In this document: in pieces, positions 1 to 10,144 of the stretch
Position numbering within the stretch: the stretch's first letter is position 1
How the letters are laid out: each line of letters begins with the position of its first letter
NCBI RefSeq assembly: GCF_026341775.1
Contig: NZ_JAPEOB010000001.1
Span: forward strand, 4,154,001 to 4,218,000
Origin: Streptomyces sp. NBC_00654
Lineage (GTDB): Bacteria > Actinomycetota > Actinomycetes > Streptomycetales > Streptomycetaceae
Length of the DNA stretch: 64,000 nt
Direction: 5' to 3'
Position numbers and translations under genes: made by a program
Notes under the pieces: model-generated
Databases searched by the model: none
Told to the model about the DNA's origin: nothing
The model's input: only the letters and a program-made list of their open reading frames with translations

Positions 1-1
1 C

Positions 2-3000
2 TGGTTGGAGGAGTTCGCGGCCCAGGTGCGCCGCAGGCCCGGCGCCGAGGCACTGGTCTGCCGCGACCGCAGCCTGGACTACGCCGAGCTGGACCGGCGG
101 GCCAACCGGCTCGCCCACGCGCTGATCGAGCGCGGCGTACGGCCCCAGGACCCGGTCGCCGTCCTGCTCGGACGGGACATCGAGATGACCGTCGCGCTGT
201 TCGGTGTGGCCAAGGCCGGCGCGGTCTACGTACCGATGGACACGAGTTACCCGCAGGATCGGCTCGCCTACATGTTCGACGACATCGCCCCGGCCGCGGC
301 CGTGACGACCGGCGCCGAACTGCCCGTCGACCGCGGCATCCCGGTCCTGCGGCTGGACGACCCGGCCACCCTCGCCTCCGTACCGGACACCGACCCGGCC
401 GAGGCACGGGCCAGGCTCACCGAGGACGCGCTCGCCTACGTCATCTACACCTCCGGAACCACCGGGCGGCCCAAGGGCGTCGGCGTGACCCACCGGGGCG
501 TGCCCGACCTGATCGCGCTCCAGGAAGAGGTCGTCGGCGTCACCGAGCACGACCGCTATCTCCACTTCGCCTCGACCGGCTTCGACGTCGCGTTCTGGCA
601 GACCATGGTGCCGCTGCTCTCCGGCGGTACGTCGGTGATCGCCCCCGAGGAGGTACGCGTCCCCGGCGACGAACTCCTCGACTACATCACCGAGCACCGG
701 GTGACCGGAGTGAATCTGCTGCCGTCGTTCCTGGCCGCGATGCCCGACGACCGCACCGTCGACCCCGACGTGTTCTTCGTCGTCGGCGCCGAGCGCCTCG
801 ACCCCGAGCTGGCACGGCGCTGGGGCGAGGGGCGCCGGGCGCTGTTCAACGCCTACGGTCCGACCGAGGTCACGATCAACTCCACGACCTGGCACTACGA
901 CCCGGACGACACCGGCCCGCTGCCGATCGGCCGTCCCGACCCCAACGTCCGCGCCTACGTCCTCGACGGCGGGCTCCAGCCGGTCGGCGTCGGAGTGACG
1001 GGCGAGCTGTACCTCGCCGGCCCGAGCCTGGCCCGCGGCTACCTGGGCCGCCCCGCCCTGACCGCCGCCGCCTTCGTGGCCGACCCGTTCGGCCCGCCGG
1101 GAGAGCGGATGTACCGCACCGGCGACCTCGTGCGATGGCGGCCCGACGGACAGCTGGTGTTCCTCGGCCGCGCCGACCACCAGGTCAAGATCCGCGGCTT
1201 CCGGGTCGAACTGGGTGAGGTCGAGTCCACGCTGACCGGCCACCCCGACGTACGCGCCTGCGCCGTGATCGTGCGGGAAGGCAGGCTCACCGGCTATGTC
1301 ATCCCCACCGACGGCGCCGACCTGGACACCGCCCGGCTGCGCGCGTACCTGGCACGGGAACTGCCCGACCACATGGTGCCGACGGCGCTCGTACCGATCG
1401 GCCGGCTGCCGCTGAGCCCCAGCGGCAAGCTCGACGCCGCCGCGCTGCCGGCCCCCGAGACCCTGGCCACCGCACGGCGCGAACCCGCCACCGAGGCCGA
1501 GGCGGTGCTGCTCGCCGTGCTCCGGGACGTCATGGGCCGCGACGACATCGGCCCCGACGACGACTTCTTCGCCATCGGCGGAGACAGCATCGTCTCGCTG
1601 CAAGTCGTCTCGCGCGCCCGGCGCCAGGGGATCGGACTGACCGCGCGGGACGTCTTCGAAGGAGAGACGGTCGCCGGAATCGCCGCACGGGCCCGCGCCC
1701 TCGACGGCGGAGAGGCACCCGCCGTCGGGGACGCGCCGCTGACCCCGGTCATGCGGGACCTGCTGCGCCGGGCGGGCACCGCCGCCGACGGCTTCTGCCA
1801 GTGGGTGGAGATCTGCGTCCCGCCGGGCGGCGACGAGGAGGCCTGGCGGACCGTGCTCGACGCGGTCCTGGCCCGGCACGACGTCCTGCGGGCCCATCTC
1901 GCCGACGACGTGCTGCGCATCCCGCCGGCCGGGGCGGTGACCGGAGCCCAGGTACTGACCCGGACAGGGGCAACGGACGACCTGCGCGCCGCGGCCGACG
2001 CCGGGATCGCCGAGGCCCGGCAGTCGATGGACCCGCGCACCGGCCCGCTGCTGCGCGCCGTCTGGGTGGACGCGGGGCCGGACCGCCCCGGGCGCCTCGT
2101 CCTGATCGCTCACCACCTGGTCGTCGACGGTGTGTCCTGGCGCGTCCTGCTGGACGACCTGGAGCACGCGTACTCCGGCGGGACCCTGGCCCGGCACGGA
2201 CAGTCGTTCCTCGGCTGGGCGCGTTCGCTCCGCGACGCCGACCGGCGCGCCGAACTGCCGCACTGGCGGCGGATGACGGCCACGCCGGCACTCACCCGCC
2301 CGCTCGACCCGGCCCGCGACACCGTGGCCACCGCGACGCACCACGAGATACGGCTCGACACCGGGTCGACCCGTGCCCTGATCACCACACTGCCCACCGC
2401 CTACCGCACCACCCCGGACGCCGTGCTTCTCACGGCGCTCGCCCAGGCGGTACGGGCCTGGCGCGGAACCCCCGAACTGCTGGTCGCCCTGGAGAGCCAC
2501 GGCCGGCCGCGCCAGGTCGACCTGTCCCAGACCGTCGGCTGGTTCACCGCCGTTCACCCCGTGCGGCTCGACGCGGGCGACGACGTGAAGGCGGTCAGGG
2601 AGAGGCTGCGGGCCCAGCGCGACGGCCTCGGCCACGGCATCCTCACCTCGGCGGGCCTGCTGGACCCCGTGGAACCGGAGGTGGCCTGGAACTATCTCGG
2701 CCAGTACCCCGGTGCCCCGGCCCTGGAGACGCCGTGGCAGGCGCCCCCGGACGCCGGACCGCTCGGCTCCGACGGGGCTGACGCCATGCCGCTGCCGTAC
2801 GGCCTGATGGTCAACGCCCTGGTACGCGAGGACATGCTCGGCGTCCGGTTCACCTGGCCGTCCGCGCTGTTCACCGCCGCCGAGATCGAGGAACTGGCAG
2901 AGGCCCTGCGGGCCGCGCTCCTGCGCACCGCCGCCGCGCCGGAGATCGGGGCGCTCGACCCCGACAGCCCGGTCGCCGGGATGCAGCCGCTCACCCCGCT

Positions 3001-4198
3001 CCAGGAGGTGATGCTGCGGCACTCGCGCACCGAGCGCCCCGACCCGTACACCGTGCAGTCGACGTTCTCCCTCGCCGGAGCGCTCGACATCGAGGCCCTG
3101 CGGGCCGCCGGCGCCGATCTGCTGGCCCGGCACTCGAACCTGGGCGCCGCCTTCCCCGCCGACCTGGCGGTGATCCCCGTGTCGCCCCGGCCGGACTTCC
3201 GCGTGGCCGACGGACCGGCCGAGGAGGTGCTGGCCGCCGACCTGGCCGAACCGTTCGACCTCGCCCGCGGCCCGCTCCTGCGCCTGACCGTGATCCGGTG
3301 CGGCCCCGGGCGCGCCGACCTGGTCATGACCAGCCATCATGTGCTCTCCGACGGCTGGTCGGCCCCGCGCATCCTCACCGAACTCTTCGCCCTGTACACG
3401 GCGAGGGCCCGCGGCGAGGCCCCGGATCTGCCCGAACCCGTACCGTTCGCGGACTACCTGAGCTGGTGCGCCGACCACGAACCGGACCTCGGCGCCTGGG
3501 CGGCCGGACTGGACGGTCTGCCCGAGGGCGACTACCTGGGCGGCGGCGAACCCGGTCCGGCCTGGCAGGAACCCGAGCTCATCGAGTTCGACGCGGCACT
3601 GGTGGACGGCCTCACGCGCCTCGCCGCACGCCGCGGGCTCACCCGGAACACCCTTGTGCAGGGCGCGTGGGCGGTGCTGCTCGCCCGGCGCTCCGGCCTC
3701 ACGGACGTCTGCTTCGGCGCCATGGTCGCCTGCCGTCCTCCGGAGCTGGAGGGCATCGAGGAGATCATCGGACTGCTGGCCAACACCGTGCCCGTCCGGG
3801 CGCGGCTCGAAGGCACCCTCGCCGACACGCTCGCCGGTCTCCAGAGCGGGCAGCGGGCGCTGGTCGAGCACCACCACGTCGCCCTGTCCGACCTGGAACG
3901 GCTGACCGGGCGGCGCAGGCTGTTCGACAGCCTGGTGGTGTTCGAGAACTACCCGGTCGACCCGGACCGTCTGCGCGAACCCGCCCCCGGGCTCACCGTC
4001 GTCGGAACCCGCTTCCGCGAATCCACCCACCATCCGGTGACCCTGACGGTCATGCCGGACGGCGACGGCTGGACCGGCGTGCTGGCCCACCGGGCCGGGG
4101 TGGGCATCGACGGGCTCGCCGAGGAACTGCTCGGCCTGCTCCGCACCCTGGACACCCACCTCGACACCGACGTGCTCGACCTTCTGGAGGGCCGATGA
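2..4198 (+). CDS. Nonribosomal peptide synthetase, A-PCP-E-C, 5' end cut by window
   Basis: This NRPS polypeptide activates one amino acid, loads it on a carrier, epimerises it and then carries a second condensation domain. Numbering is from the TTG at base 5; the frame is open to the window edge, so upstream domains may be missing. The adenylation domain spans about 1-490 ([27 protein letters not shown], lysine in PSGKL). The carrier domain has GGDSI with Ser528; the GGDS form is typical of carriers that precede epimerases. The epimerase has [10 protein letters not shown] (His703-His704, Asp708) and a VGWFT segment. A condensation-type domain follows with [10 protein letters not shown] (His1111-His1112, Asp1116). 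No thioesterase or reductase follows. The specificity residues I align by motif are roughly D-V-W-N-F-V-A-I-N, which I cannot assign to a substrate. The stop overlaps the exporter start by 4 bp. Order of domains is clear; the product is unknown. Confidence 0.95.
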   Translation, partial: WLEEFAAQVRRRPGAEALVCRDRSLDYAELDRRANRLAHALIERGVRPQDPVAVLLGRDIEMTVALFGVAKAGAVYVPMDTSYPQDRLAYMFDDIAPAAAVTTGAELPVDRGIPVLRLDDPATLASVPDTDPAEARARLTEDALAYVIYTSGTTGRPKGVGVTHRGVPDLIALQEEVVGVTEHDRYLHFASTGFDVAFWQTMVPLLSGGTSVIAPEEVRVPGDELLDYITEHRVTGVNLLPSFLAAMPDDRTVDPDVFFVVGAERLDPELARRWGEGRRALFNAYGPTEVTINSTTWHYDPDDTGPLPIGRPDPNVRAYVLDGGLQPVGVGVTGELYLAGPSLARGYLGRPALTAAAFVADPFGPPGERMYRTGDLVRWRPDGQLVFLGRADHQVKIRGFRVELGEVESTLTGHPDVRACAVIVREGRLTGYVIPTDGADLDTARLRAYLARELPDHMVPTALVPIGRLPLSPSGKLDAAALPAPETLATARREPATEAEAVLLAVLRDVMGRDDIGPDDDFFAIGGDSIVSLQVVSRARRQGIGLTARDVFEGETVAGIAARARALDGGEAPAVGDAPLTPVMRDLLRRAGTAADGFCQWVEICVPPGGDEEAWRTVLDAVLARHDVLRAHLADDVLRIPPAGAVTGAQVLTRTGATDDLRAAADAGIAEARQSMDPRTGPLLRAVWVDAGPDRPGRLVLIAHHLVVDGVSWRVLLDDLEHAYSGGTLARHGQSFLGWARSLRDADRRAELPHWRRMTATPALTRPLDPARDTVATATHHEIRLDTGSTRALITTLPTAYRTTPDAVLLTALAQAVRAWRGTPELLVALESHGRPRQVDLSQTVGWFTAVHPVRLDAGDDVKAVRERLRAQRDGLGHGILTSAGLLDPVEPEVAWNYLGQYPGAPALETPWQAPPDAGPLGSDGADAMPLPYGLMVNALVREDMLGVRFTWPSALFTAAEIEELAEALRAALLRTAAAPEIGALDPDSPVAGMQPLTPLQEVMLRHSRTERPDPYTVQSTFSLAGALDIEALRAAGADLLARHSNLGAAFPADLAVIPVSPRPDFRVADGPAEEVLAADLAEPFDLARGPLLRLTVIRCGPGRADLVMTSHHVLSDGWSAPRILTELFALYTARARGEAPDLPEPVPFADYLSWCADHEPDLGAWAAGLDGLPEGDYLGGGEPGPAWQEPELIEFDAALVDGLTRLAARRGLTRNTLVQGAWAVLLARRSGLTDVCFGAMVACRPPELEGIEEIIGLLANTVPVRARLEGTLADTLAGLQSGQRALVEHHHVALSDLERLTGRRRLFDSLVVFENYPVDPDRLREPAPGLTVVGTRFRESTHHPVTLTVMPDGDGWTGVLAHRAGVGIDGLAEELLGLLRTLDTHLDTDVLDLLEGR

Positions 4199-5616
4199 GC
4201 GCGAACGCCGCACCGCCGGAGGGGAAGTCCTCGCCGCCGGGCGAGCGGGTGGACGGACAGCTTCTGCGGATCGCGTTCATCCTGGTGCTCGGCACCTTCA
4301 TGGCGACCCTGGACGCCACGATCGTCAGCGTCGGCATCGACAGCCTGACCGAGGAGTTCGGCGCTTCCGTCGCCGAGATCCAGTGGGTCACCACCGCCTA
4401 CCTGCTGGCCGTCGTCGCCGCCGTGCCCGCGTCCGGCTGGCTGGCCGACAGGTTCGGGGGCCGGCGGACATGGCTCGCCGCCGTGGGGGTGTTCCTGCTC
4501 GGCTCGGTGCTGTGCGCGATGGCCTGGTCGGTGACCAGCCTGATCGTGTTCCGGGTCATCCAGGGCCTCGGCGGCGGGCTGCTGCCCGCGACCGGCCAGG
4601 CACTGCTGGCCCGCGTCGCGGGGCCCCACCGCACCGGACGGGTGATCAGCGTCGTCGCGGTCGTCCCGCTGCTGTCCCCGGTGTTCGGCCCGCTGGCCGG
4701 CGGCTCCATCCTCGGCGTGGCGCCATGGCCGTGGCTGTTCCTGGTCAATCTGCCGATCGGCGCGGTCGCGGCGGTGCTCGCCCGCCGCTACGTTCCCGCG
4801 GTCCCGCCGTCGACGCGGCGGACCGCGTTCGACCTGCGGGGGGCGGCGCTGCTCTCGCCCGGCCTCGCCGTGCTGGTGTACGGGCTGACCGAGGTCGCCC
4901 ACGGCCGCACGCTCCCGGCCGCGGTCGGTGTGACGGCGGGGCTGGCGATGCTGGCGGGCTTCACCGTGCACGGGCTGCGGACCCGCGGTACGCCACTGGT
5001 CGACCCCCGGCTGTTCACCCGGCCGCCCTTCGGCGCCGCCGCCCTCGCGCTGCTCGTACTGGGCGCGTCGGTGTTCGGCACGATGTTCCTGCTGCCGCTG
5101 TACTTCCAGACGGCCCGCGGGCTGACGGCGTGGGAGGCCGGGCTCCTGCTCGCTCCCCAGGGGCTGGGGGCGGCGGCCGGTTCCGTGCTGGTGACCCGCA
5201 CCATCAGCAAAGTCGCGCCGCGGACCCTGGTGGTCACCGGCATCGTGCTGATCCTCGCGGGGACTGTTCCGTTCACCCGGCTCGGCCACGATCTTCCGGA
5301 CCTCGTGATCGCCTCGTCGCTCGCGGTCCGGGGCATCGGGATGGCCATGGTCGGCGCGCCCGTGATGAACATCGTCTACAGCCGCATCGAACCCGAGCAT
5401 CTCCCTCGCGCGTCCGGGGCGCTCAATCTGCTCAATACGGTGGGCGGTTCGGTCGGGACCGCCGCCCTCGCGGTGGTCCTGGAGAACCGGCTGTCCGCCC
5501 GGGGCCAGGACATCTCCTCGGCCTTCGCCGACACCTTCTGGTGGGTGCTCGGCTTCTGCCTGCTCGCCGCCGCGGGGGCGACGAGGCTGCCCCGTACCCA
5601 GGCAAGGAAGCCGTGA
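4195..5616 (+). CDS. MFS multidrug exporter, DHA2 (14-TM) type
   Basis: This is a proton-driven major facilitator exporter of the DHA2 (EmrB/QacA) family, 473 residues, in the cytoplasmic membrane. The first helix carries the DATIVSV signature. The loop after helix 2 has the motif A-like [11 protein letters not shown], and helix 5 has a motif C-like [10 protein letters not shown], typical of antiporters that export drugs. Hydrophobic segments continue to the C terminus, consistent with 14 helices. The ATG overlaps the NRPS stop (ATGA), so the two genes are translationally coupled. The likely role is export of, and self-resistance to, the NRPS product. The family assignment is firm; the substrate is inferred from context only. 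Confidence 0.93.
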   Translation: MSANAAPPEGKSSPPGERVDGQLLRIAFILVLGTFMATLDATIVSVGIDSLTEEFGASVAEIQWVTTAYLLAVVAAVPASGWLADRFGGRRTWLAAVGVFLLGSVLCAMAWSVTSLIVFRVIQGLGGGLLPATGQALLARVAGPHRTGRVISVVAVVPLLSPVFGPLAGGSILGVAPWPWLFLVNLPIGAVAAVLARRYVPAVPPSTRRTAFDLRGAALLSPGLAVLVYGLTEVAHGRTLPAAVGVTAGLAMLAGFTVHGLRTRGTPLVDPRLFTRPPFGAAALALLVLGASVFGTMFLLPLYFQTARGLTAWEAGLLLAPQGLGAAAGSVLVTRTISKVAPRTLVVTGIVLILAGTVPFTRLGHDLPDLVIASSLAVRGIGMAMVGAPVMNIVYSRIEPEHLPRASGALNLLNTVGGSVGTAALAVVLENRLSARGQDISSAFADTFWWVLGFCLLAAAGATRLPRTQARKP

Positions 5617-5635
5617 CACATCCGATGCGGGCCAC

Positions 5636-5686
5636 GGCCCGCCCCCGCCCCCGCCGCAGTCATGGGGGCGGGGGGCGGGGGCGGCC
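5636..5686 (+). terminator. GC-rich hairpin after the exporter gene
   Basis: A C-rich arm at 5636-5652 pairs with a G-rich arm at 5671-5686 over about 16 bp with one bulged C. It begins 20 bp after the exporter stop. No U tract follows, as is common in Streptomyces. It probably ends the NRPS-exporter transcript. Confidence 0.65.
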
Positions 5687-5850
5687 GGCGGCGGAGCTCC
5701 GGAGGCGGCGTCGGGCATGAGCCGCACAGGCCGTCACGCCTCGGGGCGGACGCGAGTTGGCCGAACAGTGCATAGACCAAATAGGTGACTGAGGCATCTA
5801 GTAGGGAGTGATCGGTAGGACTCTTCCCTTCTGCTCTTGCGAGGCTCGTC

Positions 5851-7074
5851 ATGGCAGACACCGACACCGGCGCCGGCGTTCGGACCGGCACCATCGCCTT
5901 CCCCCAGGACCGCACCTGCCCGTACCACCCGCCGACGGGATACCGGCCGTCCCCCGGCGCGGAACAACGACCGCTGTCGTCCGCCACACTCTTCGACGGC
6001 CGGACCGTCTGGCTGGTCACCGGGCATGCCGAGGCCCGAGCACTCCTGGCCGACCCGCGGCTGTCCGCCGACCGGGAGAACCCCGCGTTTCCCATCCCCA
6101 CCGAGCGGTTGGCGAAGATCGCCTCGCGCCGTGTCGAACTCCTCGGAGTCGACGACCCGGAACACCGCACGCAACGCCGGATGCTGGTACCGAGCTTCAC
6201 TCTCAAGCGGACCGAGACCCTGCGCCCCCGGATCCAGGAGACCGTGGACCGGCTGCTGGACAGGATGATCGCGCAGGGACCCCCCGTCGACCTGGTGAAC
6301 GCGTTCGCGCTGCCCGTTCCCTCGATGGTGATCTGTGCGCTGCTCGGTGTCCCGTACTCCGACCACGACTTCTTCGAATCCCGTTCGCGGAAGTTACTGC
6401 GCGGGCCCGGGGCCGTCGATGTCCAGGCTGCGCGGGACGACCTCGACGAGTACTTCCGGCAGCTCATCGAGCACAAACGGGCCGTCAGGGGTGACGGCCT
6501 GCTCGACGAGCTGATCGCCGGACCCCTCGACACCGGGGCGGTCGGCCGCGACCAGTTGGTCCGGCTCGCGCAGATCCTGCTCGTCGCGGGCCACGAGACG
6601 ACCGCGAACATGATCTCGCTGGGCACCTTCACCCTGCTCCAGCACCCGGATCAGCTCGCGCGGTTGCGCAGCGAGGAGGAGCTGATGCCGTCCGCGGTGG
6701 AGGAGTTGCTGCGCTTCCTGTCGATCGCGGACACGCTGGCCCGGGTGGCGACCGAGGACATCGAGATCGGCGGGGTGACCATCAGGGCCGGCGAAGGCGT
6801 CGTCATGTCCGCGTCGACGGCCAACCGCGACGCCGCCGCCTACCCCGCACCGGACGAGCTCGACCTCGGCCGCCCGGCGCGCCACCACGTCGCCTTCGGC
6901 TTCGGGATCCATCAGTGCCTCGGTCAGAACCTGGCGCGGGCCGAGATCGAGATCGCTCTGCGCTCCCTCTTCGCCCGGCTGCCGGGACTGCGGCTCGCGG
7001 TGCCCGCCGACGACATTCCGTTCAAGCCGGGCGACACGATCCAGGGCATGCTCGAACTGCCCGTGGCCTGGTGA
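5851..7074 (+). CDS. Cytochrome P450, CYP105-like
   Basis: This is a soluble class I bacterial cytochrome P450 of 407 residues that would oxidise a small organic molecule with electrons from a ferredoxin. Conserved parts are the I-helix AGHETT, the K-helix EELLRF (ExxR) and the heme loop FGFGIHQCLGQ, with Cys356 as the heme thiolate ligand. The overall sequence style fits the CYP105 group, which is common in Streptomyces and usually sits beside a 3Fe-4S ferredoxin, as here. The gene starts about 230 bp after the exporter and may be a tailoring enzyme of the NRPS cluster or an independent xenobiotic P450. Codon 182 (bases 6394-6396) is TTA, the rare leucine codon read by the bldA tRNA, so translation may be developmentally timed. 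I cannot infer the substrate. Confidence 0.95.
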   Translation: MADTDTGAGVRTGTIAFPQDRTCPYHPPTGYRPSPGAEQRPLSSATLFDGRTVWLVTGHAEARALLADPRLSADRENPAFPIPTERLAKIASRRVELLGVDDPEHRTQRRMLVPSFTLKRTETLRPRIQETVDRLLDRMIAQGPPVDLVNAFALPVPSMVICALLGVPYSDHDFFESRSRKLLRGPGAVDVQAARDDLDEYFRQLIEHKRAVRGDGLLDELIAGPLDTGAVGRDQLVRLAQILLVAGHETTANMISLGTFTLLQHPDQLARLRSEEELMPSAVEELLRFLSIADTLARVATEDIEIGGVTIRAGEGVVMSASTANRDAAAYPAPDELDLGRPARHHVAFGFGIHQCLGQNLARAEIEIALRSLFARLPGLRLAVPADDIPFKPGDTIQGMLELPVAW

Positions 7075-7102
7075 CACGGCTCTCTCCGGAAAGGATTCAG
7101 CC

Positions 7103-7297
7103 ATGACGCGGATCAGTATCGACACGGATGTGTGCATCGGCGCGGGACAGTGCGCGCTGACCGCCCCGAACCTGTTCACCCAGGACGACGACGGCTACGG
7201 CGAGCTGCTGCCGGGTTCGGAGGACGGCGACACCGTCGACCCTCTGGCGGGCGAGGCGGCACGGGTCTGCCCGGTGCAGGCGATCACGGTGGCGTAG
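7103..7297 (+). CDS. [3Fe-4S] ferredoxin, electron donor to the P450
   Basis: This 64-residue ferredoxin would pass single electrons from a reductase to the neighbouring P450. Its cluster ligands are the cysteines of CIGAGQC near the N terminus and the CPVQA cysteine near the C terminus. The residue where a fourth ligand would sit is not cysteine, the pattern of Streptomyces 3Fe-4S ferredoxins that pair with CYP105 enzymes. It lies 28 bp after the P450 stop. A purine-rich ribosome site (GGAAAGGA) sits 8 bases before the ATG. No reductase gene is nearby, so a general cellular ferredoxin reductase is presumably used. Confidence 0.93.
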   Translation: MTRISIDTDVCIGAGQCALTAPNLFTQDDDGYGELLPGSEDGDTVDPLAGEAARVCPVQAITVA

Positions 7298-7335
7298 GGC
7301 CCTGTCCGGCAGTGGGCATGTCCGGCAGGGCGCCG

Positions 7336-7366
7336 CCCGCCCGGAGGGCTTCGCGGGCCGGGCGGG
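7336..7366. terminator. Hairpin between convergent ferredoxin and chitinase genes
   Basis: Arms CCCGCCCGG (7336-7344) and CCGGGCGGG (7358-7366) can pair over 9 bp with a 13-base loop. It lies between two genes that end toward each other, so it may terminate both. Confidence 0.5.
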
Positions 7367-7449
7367 ATGTGCAGGATGCTCCACGCCGAGCCGGATGCGG
7401 CACGATCCCGCCGGGCCGGGCCGATCGACGTCCCGGCCCGGCGGAGTGC

Positions 7450-8979
7450 TCAGCAGGCGCCGAGGTCCTGCCAGACGCCCCACTCTCCGGTGGTGCCGGG
7501 CTCCTCGCCCGTCGTCCACCACTTGGCCTTCCAGCTGTGGCCGTTGTGCGACACCTGCTGGTTGCCGGTGTAGACCGTGCCGGGGGCCCAGGGCGCGGCC
7601 GTGCACTGGTTGCCGTTGCCGCCGGTGACGGTCAGGGAGTACGTGGCCGAGTGCGCGGCCGAGGGGCTCGCGCCGTTGACCGCTATCCCGTAGGTGCCGT
7701 TGACGGCCGCCGTGGTCGTGGTGAGGGTGAGGGTCGCGGTTCCTCCGGCCGTCACCGAGGCGGGGCTGAGCGAGGCGGTGACCCCGGCCGGCGTACCGCT
7801 GACCGTCAGGTTCACGGTCCGGGCGCTGCCCGCGGTCACGGCGGTCCTCACCGTGGTGCTGACGGAGCCGCCGGCCGTGACCGTCGCGGCGGCCGGGGCC
7901 GCCGTCAGCGAGAAGTCGTCGCTCGGCGCGGTGTTGCCGCTGGTGAAGGGAGCGAAGATGCGGGAGAAGTCCCAGGTGTTCTGCTCGATGCCGGAGCAGT
8001 TGTCCGCGGCGGCACCGCCGGGGCAGCTTCCGTTGTCACGCTGGAGCGCCCAGAAGGAAATCATGTTGATTCCCTTGGAGACCGCCCAGTCGTACACCTG
8101 CCTGGCGTTGGCGAGTGTGAAGGTCTCGGCCGGGCCGAAGTCGTCGACGCCGGGCATCTCGGTGACGCCGATCATGCCCCAGAGCTGGGCCGCGGTCTTG
8201 CCCGGGTAGAGCTTGGCGAGCTGGTCGTACAGTCCCTGGGCGGCGGTCCTGGTGTCCTGCGCCATGTCATGGACGGCGTTGTCGTAGTAGTCGAACGTCA
8301 TCAGGTTGACGACATCGATCCGGGCGCCGTTGGTCACCGCGTTCTTGAGTACGGCGAGACCGCTGGGCGCCAGGCCCCGGGTCGTGGTCGGCAGGGTGTA
8401 CGAGATCTCCAGCTTGCGCCCGGAGGCGGCGGCCCAGTCCTGGACCTTCTTGATCGCCTTGTTCCGCCGGTCGATACCGGCGGTGTTCTCCAGCGCGTCG
8501 ACCTCGATGTCCATGTCGAGCCGGGGGATGTCGTAGGTCGTGACGACCTTCTGGTAGACGGCGGCGACCTGGTCGACGTCCGAACAGCTGTCGGCGATCT
8601 CGGTTCCGGTGGTGTCCGCCGTGTAGCCGCCGAAGGACGGGATGACGTCCCCGCCGCGCCCCTGGATCGTCTTGATGTCGGCGCCGAAGGATGCCGAGGC
8701 GATGGGCAGCGAGGTGTCGCCGTTCCAGTAGGTGGTGCAGGAACCCTTCGTCGCTGTCTGGAGGAAGGCCATCGTCAGGTGCTCGGCCCCGGACTGCGCG
8801 CTGAGGGCGGCGGGGCTCTCGCCCGTCCATGACTCGAAGTAGGGGGCGAAGACATGAGCGGGGAGCGGGGTCGCGGCCTGGGCGGGGGCACCCGAGACCG
8901 CGGTCAGGCCCAAGGCGGCCACTGCGGTGGCCGCCGCGGTGAGAGCGGCACGGAGGGAACGCATACGTCTCATGGCCAT
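7450..8979 (-). CDS. Secreted GH18 chitinase with Ig-like and C-terminal chitin-binding domain
   Basis: This is a secreted family 18 glycoside hydrolase, 509 residues, predicted to cleave chitin outside the cell. The N terminus has arginines followed by a hydrophobic stretch and an Ala-rich cleavage region (about 1-36). The catalytic TIM barrel occupies about 38-345 and has LDMDIE, matching DxxDxDxE, with Glu159 as proton donor and Asp155/Asp157 before it. An Ig/FnIII-like domain of about 90 residues follows, and the last 45 residues (two Cys, several Trp) resemble a CBM5/12 carbohydrate-binding module. Either the ATG at 8979 or the one at 8973 could be the start. Its promoter carries paired 12-bp repeats like those of Streptomyces chitinase genes, so induction by chito-oligosaccharides through DasR is likely. 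Confidence 0.93.
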   Translation of the reverse strand: MAMRRMRSLRAALTAAATAVAALGLTAVSGAPAQAATPLPAHVFAPYFESWTGESPAALSAQSGAEHLTMAFLQTATKGSCTTYWNGDTSLPIASASFGADIKTIQGRGGDVIPSFGGYTADTTGTEIADSCSDVDQVAAVYQKVVTTYDIPRLDMDIEVDALENTAGIDRRNKAIKKVQDWAAASGRKLEISYTLPTTTRGLAPSGLAVLKNAVTNGARIDVVNLMTFDYYDNAVHDMAQDTRTAAQGLYDQLAKLYPGKTAAQLWGMIGVTEMPGVDDFGPAETFTLANARQVYDWAVSKGINMISFWALQRDNGSCPGGAAADNCSGIEQNTWDFSRIFAPFTSGNTAPSDDFSLTAAPAAATVTAGGSVSTTVRTAVTAGSARTVNLTVSGTPAGVTASLSPASVTAGGTATLTLTTTTAAVNGTYGIAVNGASPSAAHSATYSLTVTGGNGNQCTAAPWAPGTVYTGNQQVSHNGHSWKAKWWTTGEEPGTTGEWGVWQDLGAC

Positions 8980-9061
8980 CCAAGATGTGAGGGAGCGTCA
9001 ACTGGTGTATGACGCACTGGCGTTGCCTTAGGGAATAGCCCCGTGATCATGTGCGTGTCAA

Positions 9062-9089
9062 TGGTCTGAACCAAACAAGGACTAGACCA
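9062..9089 (-). promoter_or_regulatory. Two 12-bp DasR/dre-like direct repeats upstream of the chitinase gene
   Basis: TGGTCTGAACCA (9062-9073) and AGGACTAGACCA (9078-9089) each match the Streptomyces dre core TGGTCTAGACCA at 10 of 12 positions. They lie 83-110 bp upstream of the chitinase start with 4 bp between them. Paired 12-bp direct repeats are the known hallmark of Streptomyces chitinase promoters; DasR binding here is inferred. Confidence 0.7.
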
Positions 9090-9299
9090 ATTTGCGGAGT
9101 GCTCCGCGCGCCGGAGAGCTGCTCGCGGTGTCGCGTGCGGCGGGGGTGCTGGTCAGGCGGACGCCCCGGCTTCCGGTTCCGCCCGAATGGGTGGTCATAC
9201 CGCTCGGCGGCCGCTCGGCCCTCCCTGTGCGGGCGGATGTGCCTTCCGGGGCCCGTTAGAGGGTGTCACGAAAGCTATTGACCGCTCACCTCGTGTTGC

Positions 9300-9314
9300 G
9301 TTACAACTTATAAC
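9300..9314. promoter_or_regulatory. Imperfect inverted repeat, possible operator
   Basis: GTTACAACTTATAAC reads nearly the same on both strands (12 of 15 positions symmetric) and is AT-rich within GC-rich DNA. It lies 136 bp before the secreted SRPBCC gene. It could be a MarR/TetR-type operator or part of the promoter; no regulator gene is adjacent. The rest of 9090-9449 shows no gene. Confidence 0.3.
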
Positions 9315-9449
9315 GAACGTACGCCCTTGTAGCTCGACCGGTGCCGCGTCTGCCGGACGAGCCGAAGCCCGCCCGATACGCGGCGCCGCCGCACCGGCCT
9401 CCCACGCTCAACGCGCCACGCTCACCCAGAAACTGACAAGGAGAACCCC

Positions 9450-10082
9450 ATGTCCAGGATCCGCCGCACCGGCGTCCGCGCCGCACTGTTCACCGTTCCG
9501 CTCGTCGTCGCCGGTGTCCTCGGTGCCGCCGTGCCCGCCGGAGCCACCCCTCATCCCGGCAGGTCCCTCACCTGCCGTGGCGAGGGCGTCGACCCCGAGG
9601 CCCTCGTCCGGTCCAGGACCGAGACCGTGATCCAGGCTCCGCTGAGCACCCTATGGAGGCTCCAGACCGATGTGGAGCGCTGGCCGTCCTGGCAAGCCCC
9701 GGTCACGACCTCGGAGCGCCTCGATCACGGCCCCTTCCGGAAGGGCTCGGCGTTCCGATGGACGACCCCGATACCCCCCAATCCCTCGACCCCCGCCACG
9801 AGCCTGGACATCACCTCCACCGTCAAGCAGCTCAAGCGCAACTCCTGCATCCGCTGGACCGGGCCCGCGACTGCCGAGGGGCTGCACATCGACGGCGTCC
9901 ATGTGTGGAACTTCACCGAGGTCAAGGGCGGTGTCCTCGTGCGCACCGAGGAGACCCACACCGGAGAGCAGGTCGAAGCGGACGTCCCCACCGCCACCAG
10001 GATCCTCCGCGAGGGCCTTGAAGGATGGCTGCGTGAGTTGAAGGAGACCGCCGAAGCCCCCACCGGTCACCAGCAGAGCTGA
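9450..10082 (+). CDS. Secreted SRPBCC (polyketide cyclase/dehydrase-like) protein
   Basis: This 210-residue protein has a signal peptide (charged start, hydrophobic stretch ending near Ala-Gly-Ala-Thr, about 1-32) and then an SRPBCC/START-like fold. Clear features are TVIQAPLSTLWRLQTDVERWPSW, which I place at about 59-81 and which is the usual opening of the family, and a GVLVRTEET strand before the long C-terminal helix. The fold forms a hydrophobic pocket for small ligands, but members vary from enzymes to carriers, so I infer no reaction. Export is unusual for this family, which is mostly cytoplasmic. A strong AAGGAG sits 7 bases before the ATG. The downstream methyltransferase gene points toward it and is a separate unit. 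Confidence 0.8.
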   Translation: MSRIRRTGVRAALFTVPLVVAGVLGAAVPAGATPHPGRSLTCRGEGVDPEALVRSRTETVIQAPLSTLWRLQTDVERWPSWQAPVTTSERLDHGPFRKGSAFRWTTPIPPNPSTPATSLDITSTVKQLKRNSCIRWTGPATAEGLHIDGVHVWNFTEVKGGVLVRTEETHTGEQVEADVPTATRILREGLEGWLRELKETAEAPTGHQQS

Positions 10083-10144
10083 ACCGGCACCGGAGCCGCG
10101 CCGCCGGCGTCCTGATCCTGTGCGAGGAGGAAGGCGGCGCGACG

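Noticed and set aside
3949..5727. Long minus-strand open frame opposite the NRPS and exporter
   Set aside because: Arg/Gly/Pro-rich translation with no motif, fully opposite well-supported genes; a GC-bias shadow.
7132..8832. 566-codon plus-strand frame across ferredoxin and chitinase
   Set aside because: Low-complexity Gly/Arg/Val composition antisense to the GH18 gene; not coding.
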